NCBI GenBank assembly: GCA_964491805.1
Contig: CAZBGU010000023.1
Coordinates: forward strand, 1-12,192
Length of the DNA: 12,192 bases
Source of the DNA: UBA11704 sp964491805
GTDB lineage: Bacteria > Patescibacteriota > Minisyncoccia > Phycocordibacterales > UBA5272
Reading direction: 5' to 3'
The position numbers were made by a program, and so were the translations under genes. Within the stretch, counting starts at the first letter, position 1. Every line of letters starts with the position of its first letter. The notes beneath the pieces are model-generated. The model was not told the DNA's origin and did not search any database. It saw nothing but the letters and a program-made list of their open reading frames with translations. Below, one piece after another: positions 1 through 7,748 of the stretch.

Positions 1-1
1 T

Positions 2-2776
2 ACTGGTAACGTATTTGCAGGAACACGTGGACTACTTAATCAGGTATGTTCAGGTTCAGTTTCTACAAACACTGGTAACACAGGAAACACTGGTAACACA
101 GGTAATGTAGTTTCAGGACCAGTATCTGCTGCTATTGCTATGAGCCAGCCAACAGGCATGCTCGTACAGGGTCAGTCAGGTGCTCGTCTTGCAGACATCA
201 CCTTCACTGGAAATGGATCTGTAACAAGTGTCCAGCTTCAGAGAATCGGTGTTTCAGCTGACGCTACTCTAGCTAACGTTTACCTTTACGATGGAAACAC
301 ACGTATCACTGATGCTGCTTCTGTAGTAACAGGTGGATATATTAACTTTAACTCAACTTCTGGCCTCTTCTCAGTTAATGGAACTCGTACACTCACTGTA
401 CGTGCAGACATTTCTGCTTCAACAAATGGTCAGTCAGTTGGTGTTAAGTTGAACAGTCTTACCGCTGGTGGTTCAATGTCAACATACAGTAATGTAGTTG
501 GTAATCAGCTCCAGATTGGTTCTGTTGCAACTGCAGGAGTTAACTTCGCATCACTTTCACCTTCACCAGTGAATGTTGACGCTGGAACTCAGGCATACAA
601 CGTATGGCAAGGAACAGCTTCTGTAAGTACACGTGACGTGAACTTCAGAGCTGCAACTTTCAAGTTCGTTGGTTCTGCTCCAGTTGATGCTGTTGCTAAC
701 CTCAGTCTTTATGTAGATGGTACTAAGATCGCTGGTCCAGCTATGATCAATGCTGCTAATAACAACAAGATCACATTTGACCTCGGCAATACACCATACC
801 TTCTCAAGACAGGTTCACACACAATTGACGTGCGTGGAGATATTGTAAAGGGTTCAAACCGTACAATTACCTTCTCAGTAGAAAATGTTGCTGACCTTAT
901 GTTCGAAGATTCAAACCTCTCAGGTGTGAATGTTTCAGCTACAGTCGCAACACTTCCTCTTACACAAGGAAACTCTGTTTACAATACAATTACTGTAAAC
1001 AAGGGATCTGTAACAGTTAACGTTGATCCAGCTTTCACAACTAATAAGGTGACAGGTGGTGCAACTAATGTTCCAGTAGGACAGTTCACAATGAAGGCAT
1101 ACGGTGAAGATGTAAAAGTTAACACTCTTCAGGTTGCATTCTCACTTGGAACTATCACAACCCTTAACAACGTTTCACTCTTTGTGAACGGTGGACAGGT
1201 TGGAACAAATCAGAACTATACAGGTTCTAACCTCAGTTACACACTTGGTTCATCACTCATCATTCCTGCTGGTCAGACTGTAACTCTTACAGTTAAGGCA
1301 GACATGGTAAGTACAACAAGTGCTGCTTACACATCAGGAACAGTCGCTGCTCTTGTTGGAGGTGTTTCAAACAATGCACAGGGACAGAACTCTAACGAGC
1401 TTGTTTCTGTAGCATCATCTGCTGTAACTGGTAACAGTCTTACTGTTTCTTCAGGTGCAGGATCATTCGCTCGTACAGCTGGTTTCACATCTGTAACCGT
1501 TGCTCCTAACACTTCAAACGTTAAGATTGGATCTTTCACTGTTCAGGCTGATTCAGCTGAGGACATGAAGATCAACTCAGCCGGCGTTAATCCAGTAGTG
1601 TCTGGTTACGCACAGACAAACATCAGTAACCTTACTCTTAAGAGTAACGGTATGGTAGTAGGTACTCCAATCGGTAACCCAGCTGCAGGAACATCAACAT
1701 TCTCATTCACTGATATTGTTGTACCTGCTAATGGAACACGTACATTCGATGTGTACGCTGACATCGGTGGAGCATCAACTGGTTCTACAACAGCTAGTAT
1801 GTCAATTACATCACGTGGCTCTGTAAGTAACACAACTGTTACCTCATCAGCTGCTGGTGCAACAATTACTTCTGCTGCTTCTACTCTTGCTGCGCCTACA
1901 CTCGTGAGTTCATCACAGGTTGCACAGTTCGTAGTAGGTGGATCATCATTCGGTATTGCTACATTCAAGCTCTCAACAGCAGTGTCTGGAACACAGGCTA
2001 CTGTTCGTGAACTTCGCTTCGTAACTAACGGAACTGATGCTATCGAATCTATCACTGTAGGTGGCGTAACTGCTCCTGTTATCGGTGGTGGAACAACAAC
2101 AATTTCAGGTCTTAACCTCGCTGTTTCTTCAACAGGAACCGATGTGCCTGTAACTGTTAAGTTCTCAGGATTCCAGAACTCAACAACTGGTGGTAATCTC
2201 CAGGCAAGTGTTTCAAATGTTTGGGTAAGACTCGGACATATTGAGGCTACTTCAGGAAGTGGTGCTGTTGTTATCAACACAACCGTTGCTACATCAAGTG
2301 CTATGACACTCGTAGCTTCAAAGCCTACAATCACTGTTTCTAGTACACAGGGTGGTACACTCATCCTCGGTGCTGAAAACAAGGTTGGTGAATTCACAGT
2401 ATCTGCTGACGCTAATGGTAAGATCTCTATCGGTACAACAACCGTTAATGCATCTGCTATCGGTGTTACAGGTGTTCAGTTCTCATCACCACGTCTTGCA
2501 GACGGAAACACAACTATTAGTTCAGCAACTGTAACAGGTTCCTCAACAATGGTTGCAGTATTCTCACCTGCATACGAAATCTCAGCTGGTCAGTCAAAGA
2601 CATTCAGTCTTTACGCAGTTGTAGCTGGTGCTGCACAGTCAGGTGTAACTCCATACGTAGCTTCTAGTCTCACGGCTGCAGGCTTCTCATGGCAGGACGT
2701 TATCGGTGGTAATACCTCATTCGTTGGTACTAACATCCTTAACTTCCCAACAAATAGTTACACAACATCACGTTAA
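2..2776 (+). CDS. Large repetitive surface protein, peptidoglycan-anchored (5'-partial)
   Basis: The frame is open from the left edge, so about 924 C-terminal residues are present and the true start lies outside. The first visible residues (TGNVFAGTRGLLNQVCSGS) resemble the end of a peptidoglycan-binding-1 domain, whose usual form is G-x-FG-x-xT-x-xx-L-N. A (NTG)4 linker follows. The rest is Ser/Thr/Val/Ala/Asn/Gly-rich and beta-predicted, with about six diverged modules of roughly 130-155 residues. Each module ends in a recognisable strand: TLTVRADI, TIDVRGDI, TLTVKADM, TFDVYADI, VPVTVKFSGF and TFSLYAVV. The only cysteine is in the PG-binding remnant. There is no C-terminal membrane helix or sorting motif. 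Codon choice is strongly biased (ACA, TCA, GTT, GGT), as in the ribosomal protein genes here, suggesting high expression. It is probably an S-layer-like or adhesin-like cell-surface protein held to the wall by its N-terminal region. The role is inferred from architecture; no named family was recognised for the repeats. Confidence 0.85.
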   Translation, partial: TGNVFAGTRGLLNQVCSGSVSTNTGNTGNTGNTGNVVSGPVSAAIAMSQPTGMLVQGQSGARLADITFTGNGSVTSVQLQRIGVSADATLANVYLYDGNTRITDAASVVTGGYINFNSTSGLFSVNGTRTLTVRADISASTNGQSVGVKLNSLTAGGSMSTYSNVVGNQLQIGSVATAGVNFASLSPSPVNVDAGTQAYNVWQGTASVSTRDVNFRAATFKFVGSAPVDAVANLSLYVDGTKIAGPAMINAANNNKITFDLGNTPYLLKTGSHTIDVRGDIVKGSNRTITFSVENVADLMFEDSNLSGVNVSATVATLPLTQGNSVYNTITVNKGSVTVNVDPAFTTNKVTGGATNVPVGQFTMKAYGEDVKVNTLQVAFSLGTITTLNNVSLFVNGGQVGTNQNYTGSNLSYTLGSSLIIPAGQTVTLTVKADMVSTTSAAYTSGTVAALVGGVSNNAQGQNSNELVSVASSAVTGNSLTVSSGAGSFARTAGFTSVTVAPNTSNVKIGSFTVQADSAEDMKINSAGVNPVVSGYAQTNISNLTLKSNGMVVGTPIGNPAAGTSTFSFTDIVVPANGTRTFDVYADIGGASTGSTTASMSITSRGSVSNTTVTSSAAGATITSAASTLAAPTLVSSSQVAQFVVGGSSFGIATFKLSTAVSGTQATVRELRFVTNGTDAIESITVGGVTAPVIGGGTTTISGLNLAVSSTGTDVPVTVKFSGFQNSTTGGNLQASVSNVWVRLGHIEATSGSGAVVINTTVATSSAMTLVASKPTITVSSTQGGTLILGAENKVGEFTVSADANGKISIGTTTVNASAIGVTGVQFSSPRLADGNTTISSATVTGSSTMVAVFSPAYEISAGQSKTFSLYAVVAGAAQSGVTPYVASSLTAAGFSWQDVIGGNTSFVGTNILNFPTNSYTTSR
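68..103 (+). repeat. Tandem 9-nt repeat encoding (NTG)4 linker
   Basis: Four 9-nt units, alternating AACACTGGT and AACACAGG(A/T), make a near-perfect 18-nt repeat present twice. They encode Asn-Thr-Gly four times, between the peptidoglycan-binding remnant and the first beta module. Such a repeat could vary in copy number by slippage without breaking the frame, changing the spacer length. Confidence 0.8.
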
Positions 2777-2796
2777 TCTGCGCCACGAAATTCTGT

Positions 2797-2896
2797 NNNN
2801 NNNNNNNNNNNNNNNNNNNNNNNNNNNNNNNNNNNNNNNNNNNNNNNNNNNNNNNNNNNNNNNNNNNNNNNNNNNNNNNNNNNNNNNNNNNNNNNN
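2797..2896. other. Assembly gap (100 N)
   Basis: Exactly 100 N, the usual placeholder for a scaffold gap of unknown size. It lies 20 nt after the surface-protein stop. Whatever follows that gene (terminator, further genes) is missing, and adjacency of the surface protein to the rplJL operon is not established. Confidence 0.95.
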
Positions 2897-2924
2897 ATTT
2901 TTAAGCAACGCTTAAAGATGTAAG

Positions 2925-2960
2925 CAAAACCGCCCCACAAGGGGCGGTTTTGTGTTGTGT
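2925..2960 (+). terminator. Rho-independent terminator upstream of the rplJ promoter
   Basis: AAAACCGCCCC (2926-2936) pairs perfectly with GGGGCGGTTTT (2941-2951) around the loop ACAA, with C2925-G2952 closing. The downstream tract TGTTGTGT is only partly T-rich. It probably ends a transcript coming from the unsequenced gap and insulates the rplJL operon. Confidence 0.75.
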
Positions 2961-2978
2961 GAATATTTATGATAGTAT
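2950..2978 (+). promoter_or_regulatory. Probable promoter of rplJL
   Basis: TTGTGT (2950-2955) is followed after 17 nt by TAGTAT (2973-2978), which is preceded by TGA and so forms an extended -10 element. Transcription would begin near 2985, just before the first paired base of the L10 leader at 2989. The -35 box overlaps the end of the preceding terminator. The -10 resembles the candidate 23S promoter (TGATAGCAT). Confidence 0.5.
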
Positions 2979-2988
2979 TGCAATGTAA

Positions 2989-3087
2989 ACCAAAGAAGTA
3001 GGTGACTAAACGTTGAGTGAAGTCGTGTCAAAAACAGTAGTTTTTGACATAACCCAATACTCAGCCAGTCATAAATCCTGCGGAGGT
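2989..3087 (+). ncRNA. Ribosomal protein L10 leader RNA (autoregulatory kink-turn element)
   Basis: The segments ACCAAAGAAGTAGGTG and AATCCTGCGGAGGT match the two conserved sides of the bacterial L10 leader family. Visible pairings: ACC 2989-2991 with GGT 3085-3087; an AAAGA/GGA internal region typical of the kink-turn; GTAGG 2998-3002 with CCTGC 3077-3081; TGACT 3003-3007 with AGTCA 3067-3071; GTTGAGT 3012-3018 with ACTCAGC 3059-3065; and a terminal 10-bp perfect hairpin (3026-3035 with 3040-3049, loop AGTA). In known members, the L10-(L12)n complex binds this element when in excess over rRNA and represses its own operon. Its position directly upstream of rplJ fits that role. Confidence 0.85.
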
Positions 3088-3132
3088 AAGAATATAAGTA
3101 TTTTCTTAGTATTCACTCTTATTCTCGTTTAT

Positions 3133-3192
3133 CAGATACGTTAGATATCTGTTTAGTTACATTGTGATGGTGCGGTCTAACACGCAACATCA
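3133..3192 (+). other. Two hairpins in the rplJ 5' UTR
   Basis: CAGATA (3133-3138) pairs with TATCTG (3146-3151). TGATGGTGCG (3165-3174) pairs with CGCAACATCA (3183-3192) with one mismatch and an 8-nt loop, ending 15 nt before the rplJ start codon. Neither is followed by a T-run, so they do not look like terminators. They may be the part of the leader that controls access to the rplJ start, which would suit translational control. The regulatory role is inferred. Confidence 0.45.
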
Positions 3193-3207
3193 AGTACCTA
3201 GTTCTAT

Positions 3208-3696
3208 ATGGCATTACCACGCGCAAAAAAGGCGGAACTTATCGCTTCATATACTGAAGCGCTTAAGGGAGCAAGCAGTGCTGTGTATGTTAAATTCAAA
3301 GGACTTTCAGTTGCTGACACAAGTAAGCTTCGTTCTGAACTTTTTGGTGAGAATACTCACTATACTGTTGTTAAGAAGACACTATGGAAGCGCGCAACTG
3401 ATGCGGTGGGAATACAAGGAGAAGCTCCTGTAACAGGCGAGGAACTCGCAGTTGTATACGGAAAAGATCTTCTTATTCCAGCTCGCATCTCTTATGAATT
3501 TAGTAAGGCTCACAAGGATACATTTACAATTTTGGGGGGTATTTTCGAAGGAGAATTCAAGTCTCAAAAGGAAATGCTTTCAATTGCAACCATTCCTCCA
3601 CGTGAAGTTCTTCTTTCACAGCTTGCATTCCTTCTCAAGTCTCCAATGCAAAGAATTGCAATTGCAATCAACGCAGTAGCAGAGAAGAAAGCATAA
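3208..3696 (+). CDS. rplJ: Ribosomal protein L10 (uL10)
   Basis: 162 residues, slightly shorter than the usual 165-175. It is the base of the ribosomal stalk: it binds 23S rRNA and carries L7/L12 dimers on its C-terminal helix. Family hallmarks are the N-terminal R-x-KK-x-ELI opening, the AVYVKFKGLSVADTSKLR block (about residues 25-42), YTVVKKTLWKRA (52-63), LGGIFEGEF (108-116), and the C-terminal SPMQRIAIAINAVAEKKA helix. The start is the ATG giving MALPRAKKAEL, as expected for the family; there is no Shine-Dalgarno motif before it. It is preceded by an L10 leader and followed 25 nt later by rplL. L11, L1 and rpoBC, common neighbours in other bacteria, are not adjacent here. Confidence 0.96.
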   Translation: MALPRAKKAELIASYTEALKGASSAVYVKFKGLSVADTSKLRSELFGENTHYTVVKKTLWKRATDAVGIQGEAPVTGEELAVVYGKDLLIPARISYEFSKAHKDTFTILGGIFEGEFKSQKEMLSIATIPPREVLLSQLAFLLKSPMQRIAIAINAVAEKKA

Positions 3697-3721
3697 CTAT
3701 TAATTATTTAACTATACAATT

Positions 3722-4090
3722 ATGGAAAAATTCGCAGATCTTTTAACAAAGATTGAAAACATGTCAGTACTTGAACTTAACGAGCTCGTTAAGGCAATCG
3801 AGGAGAAGTTTGGTGTTTCTGCAGCAGCAGTTGCAGCAGCGCCAGCAGCTGGAGCAGGAGCAGAGGCCGCTGATGAGAAGTCAGCATACACTGTACACCT
3901 CGCGTCAGCAGGTGAGGGTAAGATCGCAGTTATGAAGGTGGTTAAGGAAGTTCTTGCACTTGGTCTCAAGGAAGCTAAGGACCTCGTTGACGGAGCACCA
4001 GTTGACCTCAAGAAGGATATGAAGAAGGCAGAAGCTGATGAATTCAAGAAGAAGCTTGAGGAAGCAGGAGCAAAGGTTGAACTTAAGTAG
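3722..4090 (+). CDS. rplL: Ribosomal protein L7/L12 (bL12)
   Basis: 122 residues, the normal length. The N-terminal dimerisation and L10-binding helix pair (1-33) is followed by an Ala/Gly/Pro-rich flexible hinge (about 34-56). The C-terminal factor-binding domain contains GEGKIAVMKVVKEV, LGLKEAKDLVDGAP and the LEEAGAKVELK terminus, all diagnostic. It recruits and stimulates translational GTPases on the ribosomal stalk. It is second in the rplJL operon and probably shares its L10-leader control. The start codon is preceded by an AT-rich stretch (TAACTATACAATT) without a Shine-Dalgarno motif. A strong terminator follows 20 nt after the stop. Confidence 0.97.
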   Translation: MEKFADLLTKIENMSVLELNELVKAIEEKFGVSAAAVAAAPAAGAGAEAADEKSAYTVHLASAGEGKIAVMKVVKEVLALGLKEAKDLVDGAPVDLKKDMKKAEADEFKKKLEEAGAKVELK

Positions 4091-4110
4091 TTCTTTCGTA
4101 TTCTTTATCT

Positions 4111-4146
4111 AAACAAAAATCTCTCGTAAGAGAGATTTTTGTTTTG
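4111..4146 (+). terminator. Strong rho-independent terminator after rplL
   Basis: A perfect 15-bp stem: AAACAAAAATCTCTC (4111-4125) with GAGAGATTTTTGTTT (4130-4144), loop GTAA (a GNRA tetraloop). The second arm supplies the T tract. The A-rich first arm would make it work on the other strand too. Confidence 0.9.
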
Positions 4147-4224
4147 TATATTTTTGGCTATATAGGTAATCATGAAATATTTCTGGTATCTTATATGAAA
4201 CACTTCTTATGCTTCGTCAAAAAC

Positions 4225-4252
4225 AAAAAGACAACATAGTGTCTTTTTATAT
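4225..4252. terminator. AT-rich stem-loop in the rplL-nrdD spacer, terminator-like
   Basis: AAAAAGACA (4225-4233) pairs with TGTCTTTTT (4240-4248) around ACATAG. A T-run follows on the plus strand, and an AAAC/GTTT-rich tract gives one on the minus strand. It may be a second or backup terminator. The rest of the 309-nt spacer (4091-4399) holds no gene. Possible -10 boxes for nrdD are TATTAT (4376-4381) and TAAAAT (4310-4315), but neither has a convincing -35. Confidence 0.4.
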
Positions 4253-4399
4253 AGTTGATTTTATTTTGCTTTTTATTTTGAAGCTTTTTTTGGAGGCTTT
4301 CATTTTATGTAAAATGCATATTTGTTATCCACCTTGTTCTATTGCAGAAGGGTGTATGCAGGTCTACCATAAGAGTATTATTCGATAGTTGTAAAAATC

Positions 4400-6565
4400 A
4401 TGTTCACGAAAATCATAAAACGCGGAGGGAAGGAGGTAGCTTTTGATGAGTCTAAGATAACAAAGGCCCTGACCAAAGCCGGAATGGCAACAGGAGAATT
4501 TACAAGCATCGAAGCAGTGGAACTTACAAAGAAAGTTCTTCACCACCTAGAAAAAAACGAAAACTCAGTGCCGTCAGTAGAAGAAGTTCAAGATGCCGCT
4601 GAGCGTGTGCTAATGCTTTCCCCATACAAGAAAACAGCAAAAGCTTATATTGTATACCGTGATCAGCATGCACAGATGAGAGCTTTCTCAATAACATCAT
4701 CCCTAGGTCTAGTTGATGGATATCTAGAGAGACATGACTGGCAGGTCAAGGAAAATAGCAACATGGAGTATTCGCTCCAAGGTTTAAATAACCATATTTT
4801 TGGAGAGTTGAGTAAAACGTACTGGTTAAACAAGATCTATCCTAAAGAAATTCGTGAAGCTGACGAGAAGAAAGACATCCATATTCATGATATAGGTAGT
4901 ATTTCTGTATATTGTGTTGGCTGGGATCTGATGGACCTGTTAACGGTTGGATTTAGGGGTGTAAAGGGCAAGATAGAGTCTACCCCTCCAAAGCATTTAC
5001 GAACGGCTCTTGGTCAGGTGGTTAATTTTATGTACACCCTTCAAGGTGAGGCGGCTGGTGCAGTTGCATTTTCAAATTTCGATACATTACTTGCTCCGTT
5101 TATTAGATATGACGGACTTACAGCAAGTGAAGTGAAACAGGCCTTGCAGGAATTTATTTTTAGTATGAATGTACCAACTCGTGTTGGTTTCCAAACGCCA
5201 TTTTCTAATATTACACTTGATCTTACACCATCTGTTAATTTCAAAAATCAAGGAGTTGTGATAGGTGGGGTAGTTCAACAAGAAAAATATTCAGAATTTC
5301 AACGAGAGATGAACATGTTTAATAAAGCACTTTTTGAGGTGATGGCAGAAGGCGACGCTGCCGGAAGAGTGTTTAGTTTTCCGATTCCTACAGTCAACAT
5401 CACTAAGGATTTTGATTGGAACAACAAAAGTTTATCTGGTCTTTGGGAAATCACAGCTAAGTACGGCATCCCTTATTTCAGTAATTTCATTAATTCAGAC
5501 ATGAAACCAGAGGATACTCGTTCTATGTGTTGTCGACTTCGTCTTGACCTATCAGAGCTTGACCGCAGAGGAGGAGGACTCTTTGGGGCAAACGCTTTAA
5601 CTGGTTCTGTGGGCGTGGTTACGATTAACCTTCCACGAATTGCATATAATGCAAAGAAGGTCTGTGGAGATGACATGATGGCAGCTCGCGAGAATTTCTT
5701 TTTTACCCTCGCGGCAAAGATGGACCTTGCAAAGGAAAGTTTAGAAATTAAGCGGAAGTTCCTTGAGCGTCTCACCGAAGGAGATCTCTATCCATATACT
5801 AAGTTTTATCTTAGAAATATCAAGAAGTCATATGGGCAATACTGGAAAAATCATTTTTCTACAATTGGATTACTTGGGACGAATGAAGCAGCCCTCAATC
5901 TCCTTGGCAAGAACATTGCTACACCTAGTGGCAAAAAGTTTGCAGAAGATGTCCTTGATTTCATGCGCGAAAGGCTTGTTACGTATCAACAGGAGACAGG
6001 CAATCTCTTTAACCTTGAAGCAACCCCAGGGGAAGGTACTACGTATCGTTTTGCTACAAGCGACAAGAAATTATATCCAGAAATAGTTGTCGCCAACGAA
6101 CACGAGTACACAACCAAGCGTGCTCAGCCTTATTACACAAATTCTTCGCATCTTCCAGTCAATCACACTACAGATATCTTTGAAGCTCTTTCACACCAAG
6201 ATAGCTTACAGGCAAAATACACAGGAGGCACTGTTGTTCATCTATTTCTTGGTGAGCGTATCGCTGATCCGTCAGCGGTTCCTGGGCTTGTGAAGAAAAT
6301 CTGTGAGAATTTTACGCTGCCATATTTTACCCTTACACCGACTTTCAGTGTGTGTGCATCTCATGGTTACATTGCCGGCGAGCAGTCTTCATGCCCTACA
6401 TGTGCATCGCCGTGTGAAGTATATTCTCGTGTTGTCGGGTTCCTCAGGCCTGTTAGTCAATGGAATGAGGCGAAACAGGCAGAATTCACCAATAGAGCAA
6501 TGTATGTTCCAGAAGTTGTCCCAGTCACAGCGTGTGTCCCAAAAGTAACTATAACCAGACAGTAA
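4400..6565 (+). CDS. nrdD: Anaerobic (class III) ribonucleoside-triphosphate reductase
   Basis: 721 residues. It reduces ribonucleoside triphosphates to deoxyribonucleotides using a glycyl radical, so it works only without oxygen. An N-terminal ATP-cone (about 1-95, KRGGKEVAFDESKI onward) gives allosteric control. The catalytic barrel shows YCVGWDL (C172) and MCCRLRLDLSEL (C377, C378), the positions expected for active-site cysteines. The C-terminal zinc site comprises C652-x2-H655, C665-x2-C668 and C672-EVYSR. It leads into the glycyl loop RVVGFLRPVSQWN, with the radical glycine at G680. All key residues are present, so it should be active. The start gives MFTKIIKRGG, the usual opening of an ATP-cone. 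Its stop overlaps the nrdG start (TAATG), implying translational coupling. Whether formate or a redoxin is the reductant cannot be decided by eye. Confidence 0.97.
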   Translation: MFTKIIKRGGKEVAFDESKITKALTKAGMATGEFTSIEAVELTKKVLHHLEKNENSVPSVEEVQDAAERVLMLSPYKKTAKAYIVYRDQHAQMRAFSITSSLGLVDGYLERHDWQVKENSNMEYSLQGLNNHIFGELSKTYWLNKIYPKEIREADEKKDIHIHDIGSISVYCVGWDLMDLLTVGFRGVKGKIESTPPKHLRTALGQVVNFMYTLQGEAAGAVAFSNFDTLLAPFIRYDGLTASEVKQALQEFIFSMNVPTRVGFQTPFSNITLDLTPSVNFKNQGVVIGGVVQQEKYSEFQREMNMFNKALFEVMAEGDAAGRVFSFPIPTVNITKDFDWNNKSLSGLWEITAKYGIPYFSNFINSDMKPEDTRSMCCRLRLDLSELDRRGGGLFGANALTGSVGVVTINLPRIAYNAKKVCGDDMMAARENFFFTLAAKMDLAKESLEIKRKFLERLTEGDLYPYTKFYLRNIKKSYGQYWKNHFSTIGLLGTNEAALNLLGKNIATPSGKKFAEDVLDFMRERLVTYQQETGNLFNLEATPGEGTTYRFATSDKKLYPEIVVANEHEYTTKRAQPYYTNSSHLPVNHTTDIFEALSHQDSLQAKYTGGTVVHLFLGERIADPSAVPGLVKKICENFTLPYFTLTPTFSVCASHGYIAGEQSSCPTCASPCEVYSRVVGFLRPVSQWNEAKQAEFTNRAMYVPEVVPVTACVPKVTITRQ

Positions 6566-7251
6566 TGATTTTCGGAGGTTTTGAAAAATGTACACTTATA
6601 GACTATCCAGGTAAGATAGCATGCATGGTTTATACTATCGGGTGCAATTTTCGCTGTCCGTACTGTCACAATCCGGAACTGGTTGACGAGACGGTTGCTG
6701 TTACCGTTAGCGAAGAAGAAGTTCTTGCTTTTTTGGATACCAGGCATGGACTTCTTGACGGGGTTGTGATTACAGGGGGAGAGCCAACGATTCATAAAGA
6801 CCTTATTTCTTTTATCGAAAAAGTAAAAGTAAAAGGTTTTCTCGTGAAGCTTGACTCCAATGGAACATCACCCCAGGTTCTTAAAGATCTGGTTTCAAAG
6901 AAGCTGGTTGATTACATTGCGATGGATATTAAATCACCTCTTTCTAAGTATTCTCAGACTGTTGCCAGACCTGTCAATCAAATGGCGATACAAGAAAGTA
7001 TTGATTTCTTAAAGACTAATATAGTTCCATATGAGTTTCGTACGACTGTAGTCAAAAGCATGCTCTCAGAAGAAGACATTGAAATGATTGGGATGGAGAT
7101 ATCTGGGGCGGAACGTTATTTTTTACAGGCATTTATTCCAACTAAGATTCTGAATCCTCAGCTTCGAAAGAAAGTGTCGTACAGTAATGAAGAGATGTCC
7201 TCTCTACTTAAGAAAGTTCGTCCGTATGTTAAGTACTGTGCTATACGCTAA
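6565..7251 (+). CDS. nrdG: Class III RNR activating enzyme, radical SAM
   Basis: 228 residues from the ATG inside TAATG, which shares one base with the nrdD stop. An in-frame ATG at 6532 exists, but the family begins with a GG-x-x-x-x-T-LIDYPGK motif, matching MIFGGFEKCTLIDYPGK at 6565. The radical-SAM cluster motif is C27-x3-C31-x2-C34 in GCNFRCPYCHN, and the SAM-binding GGEP is at 71-74. It cleaves S-adenosylmethionine with a [4Fe-4S] cluster to abstract hydrogen from the glycyl-radical residue of NrdD. It needs a one-electron donor (flavodoxin or ferredoxin), neither of which is visible here. The length and the LIDYPGK form match the ~230-residue subtype common in anaerobes rather than the short E. 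coli type. Coupling to nrdD fits an enzyme/activase pair. Confidence 0.95.
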   Translation: MIFGGFEKCTLIDYPGKIACMVYTIGCNFRCPYCHNPELVDETVAVTVSEEEVLAFLDTRHGLLDGVVITGGEPTIHKDLISFIEKVKVKGFLVKLDSNGTSPQVLKDLVSKKLVDYIAMDIKSPLSKYSQTVARPVNQMAIQESIDFLKTNIVPYEFRTTVVKSMLSEEDIEMIGMEISGAERYFLQAFIPTKILNPQLRKKVSYSNEEMSSLLKKVRPYVKYCAIR

Positions 7252-7307
7252 GTTGTATATCAGTCGTACCATACGCCAAATTTAAAGATGAGAAACATTT
7301 AGCTACC

Positions 7308-7748
7308 ATGAAATCAAGCAATACATCATGCAATGTCGGAGAGTGGGTATATAGTGAAAATGTCAAAGATCACTTTTTTAATCCACGGAACCTTCTTCTT
7401 GATGAAGAAGGATATGTTGCTGATGGTGTTGGCGTTGTTGGCAGTCCTGCGTGTGGTGACATGATGGCAGTGTGGATACGGATCGATGAGAAAGAAAAAA
7501 AGATAACGGAATGTTTTTGGCGGACATTTGGATGTGCATCGGCCATTGCTTCCACGTCTATGATGTCAGTTATGGTTCTTGAAGATGGCGGTATGCAGAT
7601 TAAACGTGCGAAACATCTTACACCTGAAGCTATCATTGAACGTCTCGGAGGTCTGCCCGATAGGAAGTATCATTGCTCTGTGCTTGGACATCTTGCGTTA
7701 CGAGAAGCGATAGCAGATTACGAATCACAAGTTACTCATGGAAAATAA
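7308..7748 (+). CDS. iscU: Fe-S cluster scaffold protein, IscU/NifU N-terminal family
   Basis: 146 residues. Iron-sulfur clusters are built on this scaffold and then passed to client proteins. The family motifs appear in order: YSENVKDHFFNPRN (14-27), VGSPACGDMM (C49, D51), RTFGCASAIAS (C76) and HCSVLGHLALREAIADY (H122, C123). The three ligand cysteines, the aspartate and the histidine are all kept. About 13 residues before the conserved start are not typical and include an extra C8. It lies 56 nt after nrdG and overlaps the next gene by 11 nt. No cysteine desulfurase (IscS/SufS) lies in this cluster. SufU is a close relative and cannot be excluded as the better name. Placement beside a radical-SAM activase suggests, by inference, that it supplies the NrdG cluster. 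Confidence 0.9.
   Translation: MKSSNTSCNVGEWVYSENVKDHFFNPRNLLLDEEGYVADGVGVVGSPACGDMMAVWIRIDEKEKKITECFWRTFGCASAIASTSMMSVMVLEDGGMQIKRAKHLTPEAIIERLGGLPDRKYHCSVLGHLALREAIADYESQVTHGK

Noticed and set aside
1606..2397. A 263-residue open frame antisense to the surface protein gene
   Set aside because: It is a shadow of strongly biased codons (GTT, ACA, TCA) in the repetitive gene, with no recognisable domain and Val/Thr/Pro-rich composition. The plus-strand frame is clearly the real one.
2352..2534. Small plus-strand open frames within the surface gene, nrdD, rplL and the TM-helix gene
   Set aside because: All lie inside well-supported genes in another frame and have no conserved motifs or separate signals.
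4229..4244. A possible NrdR box upstream of nrdD
   Set aside because: GACAACATAGTGTC is palindromic but does not fit the remembered NrdR consensus (ACAC-ATAT-GTGT type) in its central ATAT. There is one copy, not the usual two, and it is part of a terminator-like stem-loop.
6532..6564. An upstream start for nrdG giving 239 residues
   Set aside because: It would overlap nrdD by 34 nt and add 11 residues that are not part of the family. The ATG at 6565 in TAATG directly precedes the conserved GGFEKCTLIDYPGK opening.
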